From positions 1 to 64,000 of the forward strand of contig CAYQMF010000018.1 of NCBI GenBank assembly GCA_964418595.1: a stretch of DNA of 64,000 nucleotides, written 5' to 3'. Shown piece by piece: positions 8,241-16,412 of this stretch. The position numbers and the translations under genes are program-made. The number at the start of each line of letters is the position of its first letter. Position 1 is the first letter of the stretch. The notes below the pieces were generated by a model, which saw nothing but the letters and a program-made list of their open reading frames with translations, did no database searches and had not been told where the DNA came from. Source of the stretch: CAYQMF01 sp964418595 (GTDB taxonomy: Bacteria > Planctomycetota > UBA1135 > UBA2386).

Positions 8241-10295
8241 GTGGTGGCTGTTGGCGTGGCGTTCCTGGTCTCGGTGGCCGTGTGCCCGGCGCAGGCCTGG
8301 CGGGCGCCAGTGGCAGCCGACTTCCAACCGCCGGTCCGCGGTGAAGCCCCTCTGCTCGCCTGCACGGCGGCCGAACTCGCACGGCTACGGGCGGCGCTGG
8401 TTGCAGGAGAGAAGGTCGTGCGGGCTCGGGTCGACGCCGCGCGCGTCCGGTTGACCACCCCCGTGGTCTTCCCGCCGCGCGGCGGGCAGCACAACCAGTG
8501 GTACCAGTGCGACGCGTGCCAGCGTGCGCTGACGACCATCAGCGACACCGAGCACCGCTGTCCGGGGTGTGGCAGGGTGTACTCGGGCCCGCCGTACGAC
8601 GACGTGATCTTCTCGCGCCAGCATGCGCAGAACCTCGCGCGCGCGCTCGACGCGGCGTGGTCGTTGGCACTCACCGACGAGGCCGTATTTGCGGCGGACG
8701 CGCGCGAGATCCTGCTCGGCTACGCCGACCGCTACGAGCGCTATCCCTACCACAGCAACGACCGCGACCCGACGCGCAGGCGGGACTCGGGTGGGCACCT
8801 GAGGGAGCAGACGCTGTCGGAGGCGGGGATGTTCGTTTCGCAGATCGCGCCGGCCATCGATCTGGTGTGGGCCGACCTCGACGACGCGCAGCGCACGCGG
8901 GTGCTCGAGCATCTGGTGCGGCCGCTCGTCGCCAACGTGGCGAAGTGCCGGCGCGGCAAGAGCAACTGGCAGAGCTGGCACAACGCGGCCCTGTTCGCCG
9001 GCGGTGTGCTGCTGGGGGATCAGGAACTCATGCGTCGGTCGGTGCTCGACCCGAAGGACGGGTTTCTGTTGCAGATGCGCGCGTGCGTGTCCGCCGAGGG
9101 GATGTGGTACGAGAACTCGTTCGGCTACCACCTCTACACCCTGAACGCGCTCGTGCACCACGCGGAGGCAGCGCGGCACGCGGGGATCGATCTCTTCGGG
9201 CACCCCGCGCTGCGTCGGATGACGACGCTGCCGGCGCGCTACCTGATGGGGGACGGTCGGCTGCCGCGGCTGGGCGACGATGTCGACTCGACGCCGGAGA
9301 AGGCGGGGCGAGCGCTCGAGGCGGTGTATGCGGCGACTGCCGACCCCGCGTTGCGCGCGGTGTTGCCGGTGACGACGAGTTGGGAGTCCGTGCGGTACGG
9401 GCGTGCGCTGGACGCGGACCGCGCCACGAAGCTCGCCACGAGCGAGTTGTTCCGCAGCGCCGGGCACGCGATCCTGCGCGCCGGTGGCGCGGCGCGTCCG
9501 ACCGCGCTGCTCACCTTCGCACCCTTCGGGGGCTTCCACGACCACTTCGATCGCCTGGGCTTCGTGTGGCACGCGTTCGGCGCCGAGCGTGGCGTCGACC
9601 CGGGGCGAGCGGCGAGCCAGGCATACCGGCTGCCGATCCACAACGGTTGGTACCGCGCGACGCTGGCGCACAACGCGGTGGTCGTCGATGGGCGTTCGCA
9701 GGCGGGCGCCGGCGGCGAACTGCTGGGGTTCGCGACGGGGCAAGGGTGCGAGGTGGTGGCCGCGCGCACGACCGCGGCGTATCCCGGCGTCGAACACCGG
9801 CGCTGCCTCGTGCTCACGGAGGAGTACCTCGTGGTGCTCGATCTGCTGACCGGCGAAGGCGAGCACACCTTCGACTGGGTCTACCACGACGCGTCGGACG
9901 CAGTGGCGTGCGCCGTGGCGAACGGGAAGCCTGACGCGGCATTGGGTGTCGCGGGCGAAGAGTTCGTGCGTTGGATGGGCGTGGGCACGACCGACGGCGC
10001 GGTGGAGGCGCGCTTCGACGACGCTGGGCAGGTCGTCGTCGCAGGTGAAGGAACGACCGTCGTGCGCACCGGGACCGGACCGTTCGGCTCGGTGGACGAG
10101 CGCGCGCCGTTCGTGCTGCTGCGCCGGCGCGGTGCGTCGGTGTCGTTTGCGGCAGTGCTCAGCGCGCCCGCGGGCGAGGCGAGGCCGGTGCGAGCCATGC
10201 GCGATGGTGAAGGGCTCTCCGTCGAAATCGGAGCCGCCGCCAGCCTGGACCGCATCGTCTGGGACGGCGCGGGCTCGGTGCGGCGCGCGCGGTGA
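8241..10295 (+). CDS. heparinase II/III family polysaccharide lyase-like protein
   Basis: A 684-residue exported protein resembling heparinase II/III and alginate lyases, which cleave uronic-acid polysaccharides by beta-elimination. The GTG at 8241 gives a signal peptide (VVAVGVAFLVSVAVCPAQA). Residues about 85-110 hold two CxxC pairs (CDACQ and CPGCG) that could bind zinc. The alpha-toroid region includes NWQSWHNAA and NSFGYHLYTLNAL, with Asn, Tyr and His of the type used in catalysis. The C-terminal part (FAPFGGFHDHFDRLGF, then HNAVVVDGRSQ) matches the heparinase II/III C-terminal beta-sandwich. Start alternatives further upstream would run into the divergent gene. The substrate cannot be read from the sequence. 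Confidence 0.85.
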   Translation: MVAVGVAFLVSVAVCPAQAWRAPVAADFQPPVRGEAPLLACTAAELARLRAALVAGEKVVRARVDAARVRLTTPVVFPPRGGQHNQWYQCDACQRALTTISDTEHRCPGCGRVYSGPPYDDVIFSRQHAQNLARALDAAWSLALTDEAVFAADAREILLGYADRYERYPYHSNDRDPTRRRDSGGHLREQTLSEAGMFVSQIAPAIDLVWADLDDAQRTRVLEHLVRPLVANVAKCRRGKSNWQSWHNAALFAGGVLLGDQELMRRSVLDPKDGFLLQMRACVSAEGMWYENSFGYHLYTLNALVHHAEAARHAGIDLFGHPALRRMTTLPARYLMGDGRLPRLGDDVDSTPEKAGRALEAVYAATADPALRAVLPVTTSWESVRYGRALDADRATKLATSELFRSAGHAILRAGGAARPTALLTFAPFGGFHDHFDRLGFVWHAFGAERGVDPGRAASQAYRLPIHNGWYRATLAHNAVVVDGRSQAGAGGELLGFATGQGCEVVAARTTAAYPGVEHRRCLVLTEEYLVVLDLLTGEGEHTFDWVYHDASDAVACAVANGKPDAALGVAGEEFVRWMGVGTTDGAVEARFDDAGQVVVAGEGTTVVRTGTGPFGSVDERAPFVLLRRRGASVSFAAVLSAPAGEARPVRAMRDGEGLSVEIGAAASLDRIVWDGAGSVRRAR

Positions 10296-10316
10296 GCGCG
10301 TGGTCGGTTCCGTCCG

Positions 10317-10448
10317 TCAGCGCCCGGTGCCCACGACCTCGAAGCCTGCGACGTTGACGTAGCAGTCCTTCGACGGCGGCGTCCTTCTGGCCGTGAGGAC
10401 TACGCGCATCGTGTGTGCGGGTTCGCGGGTGCCGATGCCGAGACTCAC
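10317..10448 (-). CDS. 43-residue ORF coupled to the CoA-transferase, or remnant of a larger gene
   Basis: A GTG at 10448-10446 overlaps the TGA of the upstream CoA-transferase gene (GTGA, 4 bases) and opens a 43-residue frame ending at 10317. Third positions are mostly G or C, as in real genes here. The sequence around VVLTARR and CYVNVAGFEVVG looks like the C-terminal strands of a beta-sandwich domain rather than a complete small protein. It is either a translationally coupled small gene or a decayed 3' fragment left between two neighbours. No function can be assigned. Confidence 0.35.
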   Translation of the reverse strand: MSLGIGTREPAHTMRVVLTARRTPPSKDCYVNVAGFEVVGTGR

Positions 10449-11722
10449 TCCGGCAGGGAACGGAAACGCTCGCGCGCGGCGCGGGCGAGGCCTTCGCGAT
10501 GCGCCGGCGCGGCGATGGCGATGAGCGCCGCGGCGCGTTGGCGCAGGTTCTTGCCGTAGAGGTCGGCGACGCCGTGCTCCGTCACCACGGAGTGGACGTG
10601 CGCGCGCGTCGTGACGACGCCGGCGCCGTGCTTGAGGTAGGGCACGATCCGCGGCTCGCCCCGGCTCGTCGTCGACGGCAGCGCGATGATCGGCTTGCCC
10701 TCGGCCGAGAGCGACGCGCCGCGGATGAAGTCCATCTGGCCGCCGACGCCGGAGTAGAGGCGTGTGCCGATCGAGTCGGCGCACACCTGGCCGGAGAGGT
10801 CCACTTCGATCGCGCTGTTGATCGCGGTGACCCTGGGGTTGCGGCGGATCACGTCGGTGTCGTTGACGTAGCCGATGTCGAGCATCGCCACCTGCGGGTT
10901 GTCGTCGACGAAGTCGTACAGGCGACGCGAGCCCAGCAGGAAACCGCTGACGATCTTGCCCGGGTGGACGCGCTTCTTGCTGCCGGTGATCACGCCGCGC
11001 TCGACCAGATCGATCACGCCGTCCGAGAACATCTCGGTGTGGATGCCGAGGTCCTTGTGGTTGCCGAGCGCACCGAGCACGGCGTCGGGGATCGCGCCGA
11101 TGCCGGTCTGCAGGGTGGCGCCGTCGTCGACGAGGCCGGCGCAGTGCCGGCCGATCGCGACCTCGACGTCGGTGAGTGCGGGCCGCGGGCGCTCCGGCAG
11201 CGGGTCGTCGACCTCGACCATGGCGTGGAAGCGGCTCGTGTGCACGAGGCCGTCGCCGTGCGTGCGCGGCATGTGCGGATTGACCTGCGCGATGACGCGC
11301 GCGGCGCTCTGCACGGCGGCGACCGCGACGTCGACGGACACGCCGAGCGAACAGAAGCCGTGCCGATCGGGCGGCGAGCAGTGCACGAGGGCGACGTCGA
11401 GGGGCAGGATCCGCCGTCGGAAGAGAGCCGGTACCTCGCTCAGGAAGACGGGGACGTAGTCGGCGTCCCCGCGGGCGACGGCGTCGCGCACGTTGTGGCC
11501 GACGAACAGCGCGTTCACCCGGAAGCTGCCGGCGAGACCCTCGGCGGCGTACGGCGCCGGTCCCTCCGTGTGCAGTTGCACGATCTCGACGCCCACGAGC
11601 TCGCTGGCCCGCGCCGTGAGGGCGGCGACAAGGCGCTGCGGCGTGGCCGCGCCACCCTGCACGAAGACACGCTGGCGGGAGGCGATGGCGGCGACGGCCG
11701 CGGCGGCGGTGCTGGTGCGCAT
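10445..11722 (-). CDS. acetyl-CoA hydrolase / 4-hydroxybutyrate CoA-transferase family protein
   Basis: A 425-residue cytoplasmic enzyme of the acetyl-CoA hydrolase/transferase (Cat1, 4-hydroxybutyrate CoA-transferase) family, which moves CoA between acyl groups through a glutamyl-CoA intermediate. Seen: FVQGGAATPQRL near the N-terminus, the catalytic region GIHTEMFSDG (Glu about 230), and GVGGQMDFIRGA plus EHGVADLYGKNLRQRA in the C-terminal half, all hallmarks of the family. Length is typical. The precise donor and acceptor cannot be told. The ATG at 11722 has no clear Shine-Dalgarno sequence. The upstream gene on the same strand ends at 11740 past this start, so the spacing is 17 bases and co-transcription is likely. 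Confidence 0.9.
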   Translation of the reverse strand: MRTSTAAAAVAAIASRQRVFVQGGAATPQRLVAALTARASELVGVEIVQLHTEGPAPYAAEGLAGSFRVNALFVGHNVRDAVARGDADYVPVFLSEVPALFRRRILPLDVALVHCSPPDRHGFCSLGVSVDVAVAAVQSAARVIAQVNPHMPRTHGDGLVHTSRFHAMVEVDDPLPERPRPALTDVEVAIGRHCAGLVDDGATLQTGIGAIPDAVLGALGNHKDLGIHTEMFSDGVIDLVERGVITGSKKRVHPGKIVSGFLLGSRRLYDFVDDNPQVAMLDIGYVNDTDVIRRNPRVTAINSAIEVDLSGQVCADSIGTRLYSGVGGQMDFIRGASLSAEGKPIIALPSTTSRGEPRIVPYLKHGAGVVTTRAHVHSVVTEHGVADLYGKNLRQRAAALIAIAAPAHREGLARAARERFRSLPE

Positions 11723-11739
11723 GCGGGCTACTGGCTGGA

Positions 11740-12885
11740 TCAGCGGGGACGATGGCCCGCTGCTTCGGCCAACGCCAACGGCAGCTCGAGGCTTTCGCCG
11801 TCCGCCGAGCTTGCGCGCACGCGATCCTCCAACACTTCGAGCCCGAAGCTGCCACCGAGCGGGTCGCGGAGTGACAGCGATGGAGTGCCGAGCCGGGCGC
11901 CGAGCGCGGTGCGCAGGAGGCGCAGGCGCTGGATCACCCGGAGGCGCTCGCGCGTGGTCTCGGTGAGGTCATGAGCGCACAGCCTCGTGATCGGGTTCGG
12001 GCTGGAGCGACGGCGGCGGGTGAGTTCTTCGATCTGGCGTAACGGGAGTGTGGGGTTGGCCAGGACCGCGTCGAACTCGTCGGCGAGCGCGAGGGCGTCG
12101 TGGACGTGCGCGGCGATCGCGATCCGCGCGGAGAACGCGTAGCGCCACAGGCGCGCGGTGATGCTCCCGCCGAACAGACCATCGAGGTCGTCGATGCTGC
12201 GCACGAGCAGGACGGCGTCGACCCGTACGCTCTCCGACGTCGGATGGATGGCGGGGTCGGCGTCGGCGAGGGCCGCGGCGAGGCGCGGCGCGAGCGCGGC
12301 AGCGCGCGGCACGGCCGACGCGAGCCCGGTCGCGGTCTCCAGCAGGGCCGACAGCGTCCTGGCGCCGACCATCTCCTCGACCGCGATGCCGCTTTCGAGC
12401 AGGTCGATCGCGAACTGCATGCCGTCGATCAGCAGGTCGAGCGCGGCTTCGAGGTCGCCTGCCTTCGCCCGTTCTGCGGCGCGGCCGGCGGCGAGCTCGC
12501 CGAGGCCGAGCAGCGGGCCCACGCCGGGCAGGTCCGCGGCGAAGCCGCGCTCGAAGGGGATCGGGACGCCACCGGTGGCCGCCGCGGTCGCGCGGCGCAG
12601 CCGGGCGAGGGCTGTCTCCTCTGCGGGTGGCTTGGCGGCGAGGGCTTGCAGGGCGGCGAGATAGTGGTGCCAGGCGTTGACCGGGTCCGCGCCGATGGTG
12701 CGCAGGCGTGCCGGTGTGCGTGTGGCCAGGCGGGCCTGCTGGGCGTCGGCGAGGGCGACCGCCGCCGCCCAGCGCGCAGCGACCACGCGCTGCCGTGCCA
12801 TCGCCAGCAGGGCGATCGTCGCGATGGCGAGGGCGCCCACGATCGACCATCGTCGGAGCGAGCGCGAGGAAGAGGCGTCCGGCAT
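11740..12885 (-). CDS. membrane-anchored hypothetical protein
   Basis: A 381-residue protein with one N-terminal membrane segment (residues about 11-31, WSIVGALAIATIALLAMARQR) and a helical, alanine-rich extracytoplasmic body. The C-terminal part has RLRLLRTALGARLG followed by a DPLGGSFGLEV segment. That resembles planctomycete proteins in which RLLRxAL is followed by a DPF-G motif, often near type II secretion-like genes, but no function is established. The ATG at 12885 is close to the divergent uridine kinase gene. The CoA-transferase gene lies 17 bases downstream, suggesting one transcript. Confidence 0.75.
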   Translation of the reverse strand: MPDASSSRSLRRWSIVGALAIATIALLAMARQRVVAARWAAAVALADAQQARLATRTPARLRTIGADPVNAWHHYLAALQALAAKPPAEETALARLRRATAAATGGVPIPFERGFAADLPGVGPLLGLGELAAGRAAERAKAGDLEAALDLLIDGMQFAIDLLESGIAVEEMVGARTLSALLETATGLASAVPRAAALAPRLAAALADADPAIHPTSESVRVDAVLLVRSIDDLDGLFGGSITARLWRYAFSARIAIAAHVHDALALADEFDAVLANPTLPLRQIEELTRRRRSSPNPITRLCAHDLTETTRERLRVIQRLRLLRTALGARLGTPSLSLRDPLGGSFGLEVLEDRVRASSADGESLELPLALAEAAGHRPR

Positions 12886-12981
12886 GCGCCTGTGACCGAC
12901 GACGCCGTGGTTTCTTCCTCCCGGGACCATGTCGTCGTGCGCTCGCTTGCACGCAGCCGGTCGGTCGGCTTCGATCCCGGC

Positions 12982-13605
12982 GTGCTCGCCCGCGCGCAGA
13001 CGATCATCGGCATCGCCGGAGGCTCCGGCTCCGGCAAGACCACGCTGGCGCACGCGCTCGTGCGGGCGCTGGGCGTCGATCGCTGCGCGCTGATCGAGCA
13101 CGATGCCTACTACCGCGACCTCACGCACCTGACGTTGCCGGAGCGGGCGCTCGTGAACTTCGACCACCCCGACTCTCTCGACAGCGCGCTGCTCGCCCAA
13201 CACCTGGACTCGCTGCGGGCCGGGCGCGCAGCGAGCGTGCCGGTCTACGACTTCGCAGCGCACACGCGGCAGCCCGACGTCGAGCGCGTGGCACCGCGCC
13301 CGTACGTGGTGGTGGACGGGATCCTGCTCCTCGCCATCGAGAGTCTGCGCGAGCGGTTCGACCTGGCGGTGTTCGTGGACGCGCCGGCCGACCTGCGGTT
13401 CATGCGCCGGCTGCAGCGCGATACGCACGAGCGGGGGCGCGACGTCGACGGCGTGTGCCGGCAGTACCTGCAGACGGTGCGACCGATGCATCAGCAGTGG
13501 GTGGAGCCCAGCCGAAGATACGCGGACATGACGGTCGCGGGGACCGGGGCCCTCGACACGGCGGTGCAGGCTGTGCTCGCCCGATTCGCAGTGGCGCAAC
13601 GCTGA
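12982..13605 (+). CDS. udk: uridine kinase-like P-loop kinase
   Basis: Phosphorylates uridine and cytidine in pyrimidine salvage. The 207-residue product starts just before the P-loop GIAGGSGSGKTT and has IEHDAYYRD, FDHPDSLD, PVYDFAAHTR and VVVDGILLL, all characteristic of uridine kinases. The GTG at 12982 gives the usual family length (about 205-215). A GTG at 12892 would add 30 non-conserved residues and leave only six bases to the divergent start at 12885. The later start is preferred. No Shine-Dalgarno sequence is obvious. Confidence 0.88.
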   Translation: MLARAQTIIGIAGGSGSGKTTLAHALVRALGVDRCALIEHDAYYRDLTHLTLPERALVNFDHPDSLDSALLAQHLDSLRAGRAASVPVYDFAAHTRQPDVERVAPRPYVVVDGILLLAIESLRERFDLAVFVDAPADLRFMRRLQRDTHERGRDVDGVCRQYLQTVRPMHQQWVEPSRRYADMTVAGTGALDTAVQAVLARFAVAQR

Positions 13606-13711
13606 GCGGCGTCGGCACGTTGCAGGCGCGTCCACGCCAGGTCGCGATCTCCGCTAGAGTCCGGAGTGGTCCATCGCGTGACGGGCCAGTCTCTCACTCG
13701 TCTCGAATCCC

Positions 13712-14776
13712 ATGCGCAGCGTCTTCTTCTCCACTCTCCTGCTCGCAGGCGTCGCGAGCGCACAGTACGTGAGCCCGGTCCGTCACACGACGGCCGAAGG
13801 CCTCAGCAACAACGTCTTCCCGTTCGGCAACACGGCCGTGCCCTTCCGTTTCGCGCAGGTCCATGACGACGCGCGCCCCGGTGTGGTCACGGGTCTGGCG
13901 TTCCGTCACAACCTGGCGACGGTCACCTATCCATCGCACTCGATCACGACGGACATCTGGGTGTCGACCGCGATCACGACATCCGCGACGGTGTCGACGA
14001 CGTTCGACAACAACCACGGCCTCGACAAGTTCCAGGTCGCGACCGCGCGCACCTACAACCATCCGGCGTCCGATCCGAACTGCGTGCCGGGTCCGTTCGT
14101 GCTCAGCTACCCCTTCGACGTACCGTTCGTGTTCGCGGGCGGTGCGCCGCTGTGCTGGGAGGCGCAGGTGACGGCGAAGACGCAGACCAGCAGCATCACG
14201 CATGACGCCGTCACCCCCAACTCGACCAACCCGAGCCTGCAGGTCGGCCGGTTCGGCGTCGGTTGCCTGGCCACCGGGCGCACCGCGGCGATGGGCGCGA
14301 CGGGCACCTCCGCGTCGATGAGCTGGGCGGGCGGGACCGGCATCTTGCGCGTGACCGGCACCAATGCCGCCGCGAACGCGCCGCTCGTGATGATCCTCGG
14401 CACCAGCAAGGCCAACTGGGGTTCGATCCCGTTGCCCTTCGAGTTGCCCGGCACGGGCACGGCGCCGTCGGGGAGCTGCTACGTGTACACCGACATCCTT
14501 GCGTCGTTCGCCAACGTGGCTTCGGCCACGGGGGCGTCGACGACCGACGTCCCGATCCCCCTGGCCAACCACATGAACGGAACGGTCACGCGTTCGCAGA
14601 TCGTCGCGGTGGACATCGGCGCGAACCTGTGGAACGTCGTCACGAGTCCGGTGGTCATCCACGGCTTCACGGCGCCGACCGGGCCCAGCGTCGGCGCCCG
14701 CGTCTATCTCTCTGGCAGCCTGGGTGCGACCGGCACGGCGAGCACCTCTTCGTGGCTGGTGACCCACTTCAACTGA
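13712..14776 (+). CDS. secreted hypothetical protein with shared C-terminal beta module
   Basis: A 354-residue exported protein with a compact signal peptide (MRSVFFSTLLLAGVASA, cleavage before QYVSP). The mature protein is threonine-, serine- and glycine-rich, probably all beta, with two cysteines near DPNCVPG and PLCWEA that could pair. The C-terminal half (MILGTSKANW, LPFEL, DVPIPLANH) matches the pattern of the protein at 7005-8105. No enzymatic motif is visible. It is probably a cell-surface or extracellular structural or binding protein. It converges on the TPR gene, with about 60 bases between. Confidence 0.8.
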   Translation: MRSVFFSTLLLAGVASAQYVSPVRHTTAEGLSNNVFPFGNTAVPFRFAQVHDDARPGVVTGLAFRHNLATVTYPSHSITTDIWVSTAITTSATVSTTFDNNHGLDKFQVATARTYNHPASDPNCVPGPFVLSYPFDVPFVFAGGAPLCWEAQVTAKTQTSSITHDAVTPNSTNPSLQVGRFGVGCLATGRTAAMGATGTSASMSWAGGTGILRVTGTNAAANAPLVMILGTSKANWGSIPLPFELPGTGTAPSGSCYVYTDILASFANVASATGASTTDVPIPLANHMNGTVTRSQIVAVDIGANLWNVVTSPVVIHGFTAPTGPSVGARVYLSGSLGATGTASTSSWLVTHFN

Positions 14777-14787
14777 ACAGCCGCTTT

Positions 14788-14836
14788 CCCGGGCCGCGAC
14801 GGCCAGTTGTTCCGGCCCCGTGACGACAGGCCCGGG
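14788..14836. terminator. candidate bidirectional terminator between convergent genes
   Basis: CCCGGGCC at 14788-14795 is matched by GGCCCGGG at 14829-14836, with a short CTTT before the first arm. The 33-base loop also contains two GGCC elements. It lies exactly between two convergent stops. There is no proper U-tract, so this is a weak call. Confidence 0.3.
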
Positions 14837-14837
14837 T

Positions 14838-16412
14838 TCAGAGCTTCGCGAGGTTGCCCTTGGCGTCCTGCAGGGCCTGCTTCACGAGGGCGAGGTCCGG
14901 GCCCTTCAGCTTCCCGGCCTGGATCTGGCGCTCGGCGAGCTGCACGGCGCGCTCGTACATCGCCTTGGCGCGCGCCACGTTCTCCGGCGACGCCAGGTGG
15001 TAGTGGAGGATCACCGCCGCGTCGTTGAGGAGCTGCGGCGACTCGGGTTCCTTGGCGAGCGCCGCCTCGTACGCCGCGAGGCTCGCGTCGAAGCGACCCA
15101 GCTCCCGGCAGGCGAAGGCGTAGTTGTTCCAGCTCTCCGCGGTGTCCTGCGCGAGCGCGAGCACGTGGTTGAGCGCGCAGCTGTCCGCCAGCCGTCCGGC
15201 CTTGAAGGCGCGCGCGGCGAGGAAGGTCATGATCGGCAGCACCTGCTCCCGGTCGCTTGCCGCGCGCAACGTGTCGGCGAACCCGCCGGGGATCTGCGTG
15301 GCGAAGGCTGCCGCCTCGCGCTCCGCGCCCGCGTGGTCGCCGAGCCAGTACGACGACAGCCACACGTAGTAGAAGCTGTTGGTGTACTCGGGGTTGGCCT
15401 GCACGACGGCCAGGAACGACGTGCGTGCGTCCTTGAAGCGCTTGCCCCGGAATTGCGTGTGGCCGACGTGCCAGAGCAGGAACGCAGCGCGGCGCGGTTC
15501 GGCGCCCTTGCTCTTGCCGTACGCGTCCAGCGCGCGCTTGTAGAGCTTCTCGAGCACGTCGGGCTTGGCGGCGTCGGCGAGCCACTCGTGTTGGATCGGT
15601 GTCTGCGGGTCGCGGGCCAGCGCCTTCTCGTAGCTCTCGAGCGCCAGCGTGAGGTTGCCGTTCCACGCGTGCAGGTCGCCGAGCAGCTTGTGTGGGAAGG
15701 CCCGCTCCGGGTCGGCCTTCGAGGCGCCGTCGAGAGCGGCGATCGCCTGCTTGCGCACCGCCTCCGTCTCGTTGGCGAGGGCCTCGAGGTCCTTGCCCTT
15801 GGGCTGCTCGTCGTTCATCCGCTGCTTGAGGCCGGTGAAGCGGTCGAGCAGGACCTTGGCCATCAGGATGTGGCCGCCGGGGTGCTCGGGGAAGCGCGCG
15901 ACCGCCTGCTGTGCGGTCGCCAGTGCCGCGTCGCGATCGCCCAGTGCGTAGCGGGCCTCGGCGAGGATCAGGGTCGGCTCGCGCAGGCTCGGATCCTTGG
16001 TCATCGCCGCCTCCGCCAGCCGGGCTGCCTCCTGGTAGTCGAAGGCCACGAACTGGTCGCGATTGCCCGCCGCGAGGTGTGCCTCCGCCTTGAGCATGTA
16101 GGTCTTGGCGAGCAGTGAGGTGATCTGCGGCGTGTCGTTGCCGGCCGCGCGCACGCCGTCGAGGAAGTCCAGCGCATCGTTGAAGCGCTTCGCCCGACCC
16201 AGCGCGTCGGCGGCCGCGACGATCCACTTGTGCTCGCCCGGCGCGCTGCGCGCGAGTTCGAGATAGAGGTCGCCGGCGGCGCTGGCATCGCCGCGGGCGA
16301 GCGCCTGCTCCGCCTGGCGCTCGAGGGTGAGCACGCCCGGGGCGTCGGTCTGCGCGGTGAGCCCCGCGGTCAGGCAGAGCAGGAGAACACCCACCGATCG
16401 GCGTGCGCTCAC
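14838..16412 (-). CDS. secreted TPR-repeat protein
   Basis: A 524-residue exported protein with signal peptide SVGVLLLCLTAGLTAQ followed by tetratricopeptide-like helical pairs. Examples are AAGDLYLELARSAPGE, RYALGDRDAALATAQQAVARFPE and WNNYAFACRELGRFDASLAAYEAAL. TPR domains act as protein-binding scaffolds. The GTG start at 16412 overlaps the TGA of the upstream TPR lipoprotein gene by 4 bases (GTGA), which implies translational coupling and a shared job. The C-terminal ~120 residues resemble the two repeated units of that upstream protein, including a NDAAVILHYHL element. Confidence 0.85.
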   Translation of the reverse strand: MSARRSVGVLLLCLTAGLTAQTDAPGVLTLERQAEQALARGDASAAGDLYLELARSAPGEHKWIVAAADALGRAKRFNDALDFLDGVRAAGNDTPQITSLLAKTYMLKAEAHLAAGNRDQFVAFDYQEAARLAEAAMTKDPSLREPTLILAEARYALGDRDAALATAQQAVARFPEHPGGHILMAKVLLDRFTGLKQRMNDEQPKGKDLEALANETEAVRKQAIAALDGASKADPERAFPHKLLGDLHAWNGNLTLALESYEKALARDPQTPIQHEWLADAAKPDVLEKLYKRALDAYGKSKGAEPRRAAFLLWHVGHTQFRGKRFKDARTSFLAVVQANPEYTNSFYYVWLSSYWLGDHAGAEREAAAFATQIPGGFADTLRAASDREQVLPIMTFLAARAFKAGRLADSCALNHVLALAQDTAESWNNYAFACRELGRFDASLAAYEAALAKEPESPQLLNDAAVILHYHLASPENVARAKAMYERAVQLAERQIQAGKLKGPDLALVKQALQDAKGNLAKL

